From: Luoshenia tenuis
Lineage (GTDB): Bacteria > Bacillota > Clostridia > Christensenellales > GCA-900066905
NCBI RefSeq assembly: GCF_014384745.1
Contig: NZ_JACRSO010000006.1
Span: 62,001 to 126,000, forward strand
DNA length: 64,000 bases
Reading direction: 5' to 3'
Positions 57,661 to 64,000 of the stretch are shown here, piece after piece (positions within the stretch are counted from its first letter, which is position 1; every line of letters begins with the position of its first letter). The notes under the pieces are model-generated. The model was not told where the DNA came from, made no database searches, and was given only the letters and a program-made list of their open reading frames with translations. A program made the translations under genes and the position numbers.

Positions 57661-59067
57661 ATGGCAAATGAAGCAACACCCAATAGGGGCGTATTATCCG
57701 CTATCATGGGCCCGGTTTTGGATGTACGCTTTCCCATGGGGCATCTGCCCCATATTAAAAACGCGCTCTACGTCAACGATGGCGGGCGGCAGGTATGGAT
57801 GGAGGTATCCCATCACGTAGGGGCCGAAGTGGTGCGCTGCGTGGCGCTGCAGGCCACCGAGAGCCTGAGCCGCGGGCTGGAAGTTATCGATACCGGCGCG
57901 CCGATCTCGGTGCCGGTGGGGCCGGAGATGTTGGGACGCACCATCAACGTGCTGGGCCAGCCCATCGATAACGAAGGGCCGATCCAAAGCAAGGTGACCT
58001 GGCCGATACACCGGCCCGCCCCCAGCCTGGAAGAACAAAACCCGGCTGTGGAGATTTTGGAGACCGGCATTAAAGTCATCGACCTTTTGGCGCCCTATGC
58101 CAAGGGCGGCAAGATCGGCCTGTTTGGCGGCGCTGGCGTGGGCAAGACCGTACTGATTATGGAACTGATCCATAATATCGCCACCATGCACGACGGATGC
58201 TCTGTTTTTACCGGCGTGGGCGAGCGCAGCCGCGAGGGGAATGACCTGGTAAACGAGATGCACGAGTCCGGCGTTATCAAAAAGACGGCGCTGGTCTTTG
58301 GACAGATGAACGAGCCGCCGGGATCCCGTATGCGTGTGGCCATGACCGGGCTGACCATGGCCGAGTATCTGCGGGACGCGATGAACCAGGATGTGCTGCT
58401 GTTCATTGATAATATCTTCCGCTATATCCAGGCGGGGGCCGAGGTCTCCGCACTGTTGGGACGCATGCCCTCGGCCGTAGGCTATCAGCCCACCCTGGCC
58501 GACGAGGTGGGCGCCCTGCAAGAGCGCATCGCCTCCACGAAAAAGGGGTCGATCACCTCGGTGCAGGCTATTTACGTGCCGGCGGACGACCTGACGGATC
58601 CCGCGCCAGCCACCACCTTTTCGCATCTGGATGCCACCACGGTGCTTTCCCGCCAGGTGGCGGAGCTGGGCATTTATCCGGCGGTGGATCCGCTTGCCTC
58701 AAGCTCGAGGCTGCTGGAGCCCACGCTTTTAGGGCAGCGCCACTACAGTATCGCCCGGCGCGTGCAGGAGACCTTGCAGCGCTATAACGAGCTGCAGGAT
58801 ATATTGGCTATCATGGGTATGGAAGAGCTCAGCCAGGAGGACCGCACCATTATCTACCGCGCCAGAAAGATTCAGCGCTTCCTCTCCCAGCCCTTCTCGG
58901 TCGCGCAGGTGTTTACCGGGAACGAGGGGCGGTATGTGCCTTTGCAAAAAACTATCGATAGCTTTGCCGCCATTGTGGATGGCGAGGTGGACGATCTGCC
59001 GGAAGCCGCCTTCTTTATGGTGGGAGATATCGACGAAGCCAAGGCAAAAGCAGAAACGCTGAAATAA
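57661..59067 (+). CDS. atpD: F-type ATP synthase subunit beta
   Basis: 468 residues, full length catalytic subunit. It has Walker A GGAGVGKTVLIMEL (about 156), the catalytic Glu in GVGERSREGND, FIDNIFRYIQAGAEVS (DELSEED region replaced by LSQEDRTI later) and ALLGRMPSAVGYQP. It lies 41 bp after atpG. Confidence 0.97.
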   Translation: MANEATPNRGVLSAIMGPVLDVRFPMGHLPHIKNALYVNDGGRQVWMEVSHHVGAEVVRCVALQATESLSRGLEVIDTGAPISVPVGPEMLGRTINVLGQPIDNEGPIQSKVTWPIHRPAPSLEEQNPAVEILETGIKVIDLLAPYAKGGKIGLFGGAGVGKTVLIMELIHNIATMHDGCSVFTGVGERSREGNDLVNEMHESGVIKKTALVFGQMNEPPGSRMRVAMTGLTMAEYLRDAMNQDVLLFIDNIFRYIQAGAEVSALLGRMPSAVGYQPTLADEVGALQERIASTKKGSITSVQAIYVPADDLTDPAPATTFSHLDATTVLSRQVAELGIYPAVDPLASSSRLLEPTLLGQRHYSIARRVQETLQRYNELQDILAIMGMEELSQEDRTIIYRARKIQRFLSQPFSVAQVFTGNEGRYVPLQKTIDSFAAIVDGEVDDLPEAAFFMVGDIDEAKAKAETLK

Positions 59068-59105
59068 CGGCCGCCACTGGCGGCCCAGTGACAGAAGGGA
59101 TTGCG

Positions 59106-59522
59106 ATGGCCACATTATTTCCAATCGAAATCGACACGCCGGAGCGCCGGTTTTTTGAGGGGCAGGTGGAGTCCGTCATCCTGGATACTCCGGATGGGAA
59201 GATCGGGATCATGGCGGGGCACCGCCAGATCACCTCGACCCTGGATGTGGGGGAGATCGCCATCTTGCAGGACGGGGCGTGGAAGCACGCCTTTTGCTCT
59301 GCAGGCTTTTTTATCGTGCTGGATGGAAAGCTGACCATTATGGCGCAAACGGTAGAATGGCCGGAGGAGATCGACGTGCGCCGCGCCAAAGAGGCGCTGG
59401 AGCGGGCCGAAGAGGCGCTGCGCCAGAAGCAGAGCATCCGCGAATACATGCTCTCCAAGGCTTCCATGGCCCGTGCGATGGCGCGATTGCGGGTGACCAA
59501 CCAGCACAATGTAAATAACTAA
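59106..59522 (+). CDS. atpC: F-type ATP synthase subunit epsilon
   Basis: 138 residues from ATG 59106 (AGAAGGG upstream; an in-frame GTG at 59088 lacks a ribosome site). The N-terminal beta sandwich has FFEGQVESVILDTPDGKIGIMAGH. The C-terminal two-helix hairpin (EEIDVRRAKEALERAEEAL, AMARLRVTNQ) is present, so inhibition by the extended form is possible. It ends the operon. Confidence 0.94.
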   Translation: MATLFPIEIDTPERRFFEGQVESVILDTPDGKIGIMAGHRQITSTLDVGEIAILQDGAWKHAFCSAGFFIVLDGKLTIMAQTVEWPEEIDVRRAKEALERAEEALRQKQSIREYMLSKASMARAMARLRVTNQHNVNN

Positions 59523-59545
59523 GGGCCAAAATCGTTTGACTTGTG

Positions 59546-59583
59546 GCCGTTCCTCTCTTAACATGGAGGGGAGCGGCTTTTTG
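59546..59583 (+). terminator. Intrinsic terminator of the ATP synthase operon
   Basis: An 11-bp stem GCCGTTCCTCT / AGGGGAGCGGC with wobbles, a 10-base loop and T5. Confidence 0.75.
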
Positions 59584-59611
59584 CTGCCAAACAGGATGGG
59601 GGTATGAGGTT

Positions 59612-60172
59612 ATGATCGAGCTGGTAACCGGCGGCGCGCGCAGCGGCAAAAGCAGATTTGCCCAGGCAGAAGCGGCGCGCTTGGGCGGCAGGATCGGCTA
59701 TATCGCCACGGCGCAAGCCTTTGACGAGGAGATGCGCGCGCGCATCCAAAAGCACCGGCAAGACCGGCCCGCTACATGGCGTACCTTTGAAGGGCACCGT
59801 GACCTGGCGGAGTTTTTATATCGGAATCCGGAAATAGATACCTGGCTCTTGGATTGCGTGACCCTGTGGATCACAGGATTGATGTTTGACCATGGGGGCG
59901 AATGGATACAGCCATCATCCGAGATGGTAGAGCAGGCAGAACAGCTGGTGGCCGCACAGGTGCAGGAGCTGCTCCAGGCGGCCGAAAAGAGGGAGAAGCA
60001 CTTGATCCTGGTGACCAATGAGGTGGGGATGGGACTGGTGCCCGAAAGCGCCTTTGGGCGCATTTTCCGCGATATCGCCGGGCGCGCCAACCAGCGCATT
60101 GCGGCCCGGGCGGATGCGGTATATTTTATGGTTTCGGGGATCCCCCTGCAGATCAAGGGGGCGCAGCGGTGA
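59612..60172 (+). CDS. cobU: Adenosylcobinamide kinase / adenosylcobinamide-phosphate guanylyltransferase
   Basis: 186 residues from the ATG at 59612, where the family starts with VTGGARSGKSRFA (P-loop near residue 8). Also RIQKHRQDRPATWRTFE (with the GMP-accepting His in the HRxDRP block) and TNEVGMGLVPES. It activates cobinamide to GDP-cobinamide. It overlaps cobS by four bases. No cobalamin riboswitch is seen in the 89-bp gap before it. Confidence 0.95.
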   Translation: MIELVTGGARSGKSRFAQAEAARLGGRIGYIATAQAFDEEMRARIQKHRQDRPATWRTFEGHRDLAEFLYRNPEIDTWLLDCVTLWITGLMFDHGGEWIQPSSEMVEQAEQLVAAQVQELLQAAEKREKHLILVTNEVGMGLVPESAFGRIFRDIAGRANQRIAARADAVYFMVSGIPLQIKGAQR

Positions 60173-60933
60173 AAACGATGACAAGGCGGCTGATCTTTGC
60201 CTTCCAATTTATGACGCGGCTGCCCATCCGCAAAAACCTGGACCTGCAGGAGGGGGATTTTGCCGGTTGCAGCGTGTTTTATCCGCTAGTGGGGCTGTTG
60301 ACCGGCGGCGTGGGCTGCCTGGCCGCTTGGCTGGCGAATTTTTTACAGCTCCCCCTGCTGACCGGCTTTTGCGCGGTATTGGCTATGGTAGCGGTAAATG
60401 GGGCGCTGCATTTGGATGGGCTTGCAGACTGCTGCGATGCGCTTTTTAGTGCCCGCAGCCGCGAAAAGATGTTGGAGATCATGCGGGACAGCCGATTGGG
60501 CACCATGGGCGCGGTGGGCCTTTTTGCCGACCTGGCCGCAAAAACGCTGCTGATCGCCCCGGCTGCCACGATGACGTATAGCGTGTATGGCGCAATTTTG
60601 CTGGCGCCCCTGGTGGGCAAGGCATGTATTGCGGCCATGGCATTTCTGGGCCGCAGCGCCCGGCGCGACGGCCTGGGCGTGGCGGTGATCGACCATATGA
60701 AGGGCGGATACCTGCTGATTAACCTGTTGGCGGCGCTGGCCGGTGTCGCTGTCTGGGGACGCAGTCTGTATTGGGGCGCTGCGGTGCTGGCCGGTCTGGC
60801 GCTGGCTATGCTTATGACGCTTTACTTTCATAAAAAACTGGGCGGGATCACGGGAGATTGCCTAGGCGCGGCCAGCGAGATTGGAGAGATCGGCTTTTTG
60901 CTGGCGCTGCGGGTTATAAGCGTATGGGGGTAA
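60169..60933 (+). CDS. cobS: Adenosylcobinamide-GDP ribazoletransferase
   Basis: 254 residues, polytopic membrane enzyme. It shows AFQFMTRLPI, ALHLDGLADCCDALFSAR (metal-binding DGLAD), MRDSRLGTMGAVGLF and a late GGITGDCLGAASEIGE block. It joins GDP-cobinamide and alpha-ribazole in the last steps of cobalamin synthesis. GTG start overlapping cobU by four bases, with AAGGGGG at seven bases. Confidence 0.95.
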   Translation: MKTMTRRLIFAFQFMTRLPIRKNLDLQEGDFAGCSVFYPLVGLLTGGVGCLAAWLANFLQLPLLTGFCAVLAMVAVNGALHLDGLADCCDALFSARSREKMLEIMRDSRLGTMGAVGLFADLAAKTLLIAPAATMTYSVYGAILLAPLVGKACIAAMAFLGRSARRDGLGVAVIDHMKGGYLLINLLAALAGVAVWGRSLYWGAAVLAGLALAMLMTLYFHKKLGGITGDCLGAASEIGEIGFLLALRVISVWG

Positions 60934-60937
60934 AAAA

Positions 60938-61483
60938 ATGCGATTGATATGCGTGCGGCATGGGGCCACGCCGCTTTCTCAGCAAAAGCGGCTGTGCGGG
61001 TGGACAGATGTGGCACTAAGCGCTTTGGGACGGGAGCAGGCTGTCCGCACGGCGCAGGAGCTGCGTGGGGGCGGGTATCGCTTTACAAAGGTCTATGCAA
61101 GTCCGCTTTTGCGTTGCCAGGAAACCGCGCGCCTGTTGGCGCCGGGAAGAGAAATTATCCTGCTGGCAGAAATGAAAGAGAGTTTTTATGGCGCCTTTGA
61201 GGGGATGGATCATGCCCAGGCGCAGCGGGCCGACCCGGAGGGCTACCGGCGCTGGATGGAGCATTGGCGCACCGTGGGGCCGCCCGGCGGGGAGAGCTAC
61301 GCGCAGGTGCTCGTCCGGGTGCGCCGCGGCCTTGGCCAAATAATGGAAACGGCCGGCCCAACAGAGACCGTACTGCTGGTCAGCCACGCGGGGGCGCTAT
61401 CCGCCTTGTATGCGCTGCTCAGCGGGCAGGATGAACCGGTCTGCCATCTGCGGCCGGCCGGCTGGTACGCGGCGGGATTTTAA
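60938..61483 (+). CDS. cobC: Alpha-ribazole phosphatase-like histidine phosphatase
   Basis: 181 residues. A phosphoglycerate-mutase-like phosphatase with catalytic RHGAT (His8; usually RHGET), LCGWTDVALSALGREQA, YASPLLRCQETARLL, ESFYGAFEGM and LLVSHAGALSAL (second His). Place after cobS makes alpha-ribazole-5-phosphate the likely substrate. cobT is not in the cluster. No clear terminator follows. Confidence 0.88.
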   Translation: MRLICVRHGATPLSQQKRLCGWTDVALSALGREQAVRTAQELRGGGYRFTKVYASPLLRCQETARLLAPGREIILLAEMKESFYGAFEGMDHAQAQRADPEGYRRWMEHWRTVGPPGGESYAQVLVRVRRGLGQIMETAGPTETVLLVSHAGALSALYALLSGQDEPVCHLRPAGWYAAGF

Positions 61484-61527
61484 GCGATATTTGTCGGTCC
61501 GCCCTTTTCTTTTGCGGGCGTATGCGT

Positions 61528-61533
61528 TATAAT
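61528..61533 (+). promoter_or_regulatory. -10 element upstream of paaK
   Basis: A perfect TATAAT, implying a leader of about 135 nt. The leader contains a possible GGATG...CATCC pairing but no recognised riboswitch. Confidence 0.45.
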
Positions 61534-61675
61534 TTTGTAGGTATTGTGCTTATAAAGCAGTATGGTAGAAGGGTACCGATTAAAGACAGGTAGCATGGAA
61601 GGATGGCCCGGCGGCTTAAGACATGGGGCCCGCGCATCCTCCAACGGCCGAAAACGAAACGAAGAGGTGTGGAAC

Positions 61676-62971
61676 ATGATTTGGGACCCCCAGTTTGAAT
61701 GTATGCCGCATAGCGATATGCGCGCGCTGCAGCTGGAGCGGCTGCAGAAAATGGTGCAGTATGCCTATGACAGGGTACCGTTTTATCGCAAGAAGTTTGA
61801 CGCTATCCATTTAAAGCCTTCGGACATCCATAGCCTGGAGGACGTGGCGAAGATTCCGTTTACCGTAAAGAACGACCTGCGGGATCATTACCCCTATGGC
61901 CTGTTTGCCGTGCCGATGAAGGAGATCGTGCGCATCCACGCCTCCAGCGGTACCACGGGCCGCTCCACGGTGGTGGGTTATACAAAAAAAGATCTGGATA
62001 CCTGGTCCACCGCCATTGCGCGTATTGCCGCCCAGGGCGGGGCTACGGATAACGATATCGCCCAGATCGCCTTTGGCTACGGGCTGTTTACCGGCGGGTT
62101 CGGTCTGCATTACGGGCTGGAGAAGCTGGGGGCGGCGGTTATTCCCATGTCCACGGGCAACACCGAAAAGCAGATCAAGATCATGCGGGATTTTGGGTCA
62201 ACGGTGCTGGTCAGCACCCCCTCTTACGCGCTTTATATGGCGGAAGTTGCGGAAAAAGCTGGATCCAACCCGGCGGAGCTTCCGTTAAAATACGGCCTGT
62301 TCGGCGGCGAGGGTTCGACCGAGTCCATGCGCGCGGAGATCGAGCGGCGTTGGGACATGCAGGCTACCGAAAACTACGGTATGAGCGAGGTCATGGGCCC
62401 GGGCGTTGCGGGCGAATGCCTGGAAAAGCACGGGATGCATATCAACGAGGATCTGTTCTATGTGGAGATCATCGACCCGGAGACCGGAGAGGTGCTGCCG
62501 GAAGGCGCAAAGGGCGAGGTGGTCATCACCACGCTGTGCAAAGAGGGCATCCCCATGCTGCGCTACCGCAGCAAGGATATCTCTTACCTGATGGGCGAGC
62601 CCTGCCCCTGCGGACGGCTGACCACCCGACTGGCTAAGATCGAGGGCCGCACGGATGACATGCTGATCATCCGCGGGGTCAACGTATTCCCCAGCCAGAT
62701 CGAAGAGGTGCTGATCTCCATTCCCGAGGTCGGCCCGCATTACGAGATCATCGTTTCGCGCAGAAATTATCTGGATGTATTGGAGATCAATGTGGAGGTG
62801 GCCGATGGGAAGCTGTTGGAGAGCTTCAGCGGCCTTGAGAAGCTGGAAGAGGAGATCAAGCGTAAACTGCGGGTCATGCTGGGGCTGGACGCTAAGATCA
62901 ACCTGGTGGAGCCTGAGACGCTGAAGCGCTTTATGGGCAAGGCGCAGCGGGTGACGGATTTACGCAATTAA
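61676..62971 (+). CDS. paaK: Phenylacetate-CoA ligase family protein
   Basis: 431 residues from ATG 61676 (GAGGTG six bases before; an earlier frame start has no ribosome site). ANL-superfamily adenylating enzyme: RVPFYRKKF near 30, phosphate loop HASSGTTGRSTVVGYT (about 90), ENYGMSEVMGPGVAGEC (about 240) and EGRTDDMLIIRGVNVFPSQIE (two parts, about 325). It forms aryl-acetyl-CoA from phenylacetate or indoleacetate, or works in reverse to make ATP. Direct linkage with an indolepyruvate:ferredoxin oxidoreductase gene points to aromatic amino-acid fermentation (inference). Confidence 0.93.
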   Translation: MIWDPQFECMPHSDMRALQLERLQKMVQYAYDRVPFYRKKFDAIHLKPSDIHSLEDVAKIPFTVKNDLRDHYPYGLFAVPMKEIVRIHASSGTTGRSTVVGYTKKDLDTWSTAIARIAAQGGATDNDIAQIAFGYGLFTGGFGLHYGLEKLGAAVIPMSTGNTEKQIKIMRDFGSTVLVSTPSYALYMAEVAEKAGSNPAELPLKYGLFGGEGSTESMRAEIERRWDMQATENYGMSEVMGPGVAGECLEKHGMHINEDLFYVEIIDPETGEVLPEGAKGEVVITTLCKEGIPMLRYRSKDISYLMGEPCPCGRLTTRLAKIEGRTDDMLIIRGVNVFPSQIEEVLISIPEVGPHYEIIVSRRNYLDVLEINVEVADGKLLESFSGLEKLEEEIKRKLRVMLGLDAKINLVEPETLKRFMGKAQRVTDLRN

Positions 62972-62986
62972 AGTGAGGATGACGAT

Positions 62987-64000
62987 ATGAAAAAGCTGAT
63001 GTTGGGTAACGAAGCGGTTGCGCGCGGCGCCTATGAGGCGGGTGTGCGCGTAGTATCCTCCTATCCCGGTACGCCCAGTACCGAGATCACGGAGAACATG
63101 GCCAAGTATGAGGGCCCCCACGTTGAATGGGCGCCCAATGAGAAGGTGGCCCTGGAGGTAAGCTGCGGGGCGAGCTTTGGCGGCGGCCGGGCGATGAGCT
63201 GCATGAAGCATGTGGGCCTGAATGTCGCGGCGGACCCGCTGTTTACCGTATCCTACACCGGGGTGAATGCGGGTCTGGTGGTCGTGGTGGCGGATGACCC
63301 GGGGATGCACTCCTCGCAAAACGAGCAGGACAGCCGTTTTTACGCCCGTTCGGCCCATATCCCGATGTTGGAGCCGGCGGACAGCCAGGAGGCAAAAGAC
63401 TTTACCCGGCGCGCCTTTGCGCTGAGTGAAGAGTACGATACGCCCATTTTACTGCGCATGTGTACGCGTATTTCCCATGCCCGCAGCATGGTGGAGCAGG
63501 GAGAGGTGGAGCAGGTAGCGCTCAAGCCCTTCCAGAAAGACCCGATGAAATACGTGATGATGCCCGGCATGGCGCGCGCCCGTCACCTGGTGGTGGAGGC
63601 GCGCATGGAGAAGATGGCGCAAAACGCCGCTTCGCTGGGCTTTAACCGGGTGGAGATGGGGGACAGCAAGATTGGCATCGTGACGGATGGCACGGCCTAT
63701 CAGTACGTCAAAGAGGCGATGCCCGAGGCCTCGGTACTCAAACTGGGCATGGTCTATCCCATCGCCATGGATCAGGTAAAAGCGTTTGCGCAAAAGGTGG
63801 AAAAGCTCTATGTGGTCGAAGAGCTTGAGCCCTTTATTGAGGATCAGCTGCGCGCGGCAGGCATCTCCGTTTCTGGTGGAAAAGACCTGTTCGGCCGGCA
63901 GGGCGAGCTGACGGCCGCCAAGGTTGCAGAGAAGCTGGCGGGCCGCAAGATGGATGCAGCGCCCGCGGTGGAACTGCCCCAGCGTCCCCCGGTGCTTTGC
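62987..64000 (+). CDS. iorA: Indolepyruvate:ferredoxin oxidoreductase alpha subunit, N-terminal 338 residues (runs off the window)
   Basis: Open from the ATG at 62987 to the end of the window. GNEAVARGAYEAGVRVVSSYPGTPSTEI is present in two parts at the N-terminus, then EWAPNEKVALEVSCGAS and GMHSSQNEQDSRFYARSAHIPML (two parts), matching the pyrimidine-binding domain of 2-oxoacid:ferredoxin oxidoreductases of the IorA type. The TPP-binding and ferredoxin domains are outside the window. It oxidatively decarboxylates aryl pyruvates to aryl-acetyl-CoA with reduction of ferredoxin. Start lies 15 bp after paaK. GAGG is eight bases upstream. Confidence 0.93.
   Translation, partial: MKKLMLGNEAVARGAYEAGVRVVSSYPGTPSTEITENMAKYEGPHVEWAPNEKVALEVSCGASFGGGRAMSCMKHVGLNVAADPLFTVSYTGVNAGLVVVVADDPGMHSSQNEQDSRFYARSAHIPMLEPADSQEAKDFTRRAFALSEEYDTPILLRMCTRISHARSMVEQGEVEQVALKPFQKDPMKYVMMPGMARARHLVVEARMEKMAQNAASLGFNRVEMGDSKIGIVTDGTAYQYVKEAMPEASVLKLGMVYPIAMDQVKAFAQKVEKLYVVEELEPFIEDQLRAAGISVSGGKDLFGRQGELTAAKVAEKLAGRKMDAAPAVELPQRPPVLC

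Noticed and set aside
59523..59611. A cobalamin riboswitch before cobU
   Set aside because: The gap is only 89 bp and mostly occupied by the atp terminator; no B12-box-like sequence is seen.

Overview
The window reads as a chromosomal segment of a GC-rich, anaerobic member of the Bacillota, most likely class Clostridia. Support comes from strong Shine-Dalgarno sites, a type IV pilus operon with no secretin or PilP gene (single-membrane envelope), GerMN-domain lipoproteins, a CtpA/MinJ-like pair, a TM1266-type hydrogenase-system regulator, an indolepyruvate:ferredoxin oxidoreductase gene and the Firmicute order obg-yhbY-nadD-yqeK-rsfS. No species can be named from the sequence alone. I found no rRNA, tRNA, CRISPR array, insertion sequence or prophage.

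Region 1 (1-10.8 kb) is catabolic. It holds a partial GH1 glycosidase, an alpha/beta hydrolase, a DUF368 undecaprenyl-phosphate transporter and a LacI repressor. The repressor is divergent from an isomerase / KduD-type dehydrogenase / KDG-type kinase operon that probably turns unsaturated-uronate products into KDPG. Matching palindromic operators lie on both sides of the divergent gap. A second LacI regulator, a glycerol-1-phosphate dehydrogenase, a GH43-like protein and a VOC protein follow.

Region 2 (10.8-18.1 kb) is housekeeping: a membrane-anchored polysaccharide deacetylase, argGH (with tandem ARG boxes lying exactly on the promoter) and ruvC-ruvA-ruvB-queA.

Region 3 (18.2-31.4 kb) is a complete Gram-positive type IV pilus operon: major pilin, PilD, PilC, PilM, PilN, PilO, PilB, PilT, then a 1216-residue prepilin with a GLUG-type repeat region and three further minor pilins. 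A strong hairpin after the pilin gene may set a high pilin-to-machinery ratio. A ComEA-like DNA receptor at 45.6 kb suggests the pilus may also serve DNA uptake.

Region 4 (31.4-46.3 kb) contains a DUF362 gene behind a MerR-type 19-bp-spacer promoter, an S41 protease with a MinJ-like PDZ membrane protein, a TM1266-family regulator with an ECF S component, a cysteine desulfurase-like gene divergent from a DUF3343 gene, nth, obgE-yhbY, a fused NadD-YqeK protein, rsfS, an AAA ATPase, a D,D-carboxypeptidase and comEA.

Region 5 (46.3-64 kb) contains a two-component system co-transcribed with two GerMN lipoproteins (one carrying three GerMN units), a DUF2156 protein, an Eis-like acetyltransferase, an F-type ATP synthase operon, cobU-cobS-cobC, paaK and the start of iorA. 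The most unusual feature is in the ATP synthase. There is no separate delta gene, and the alpha subunit carries an N-terminal extension of about 82 residues that looks like the C-terminal domain of delta (OSCP). Each F1 would then carry three copies of that domain.
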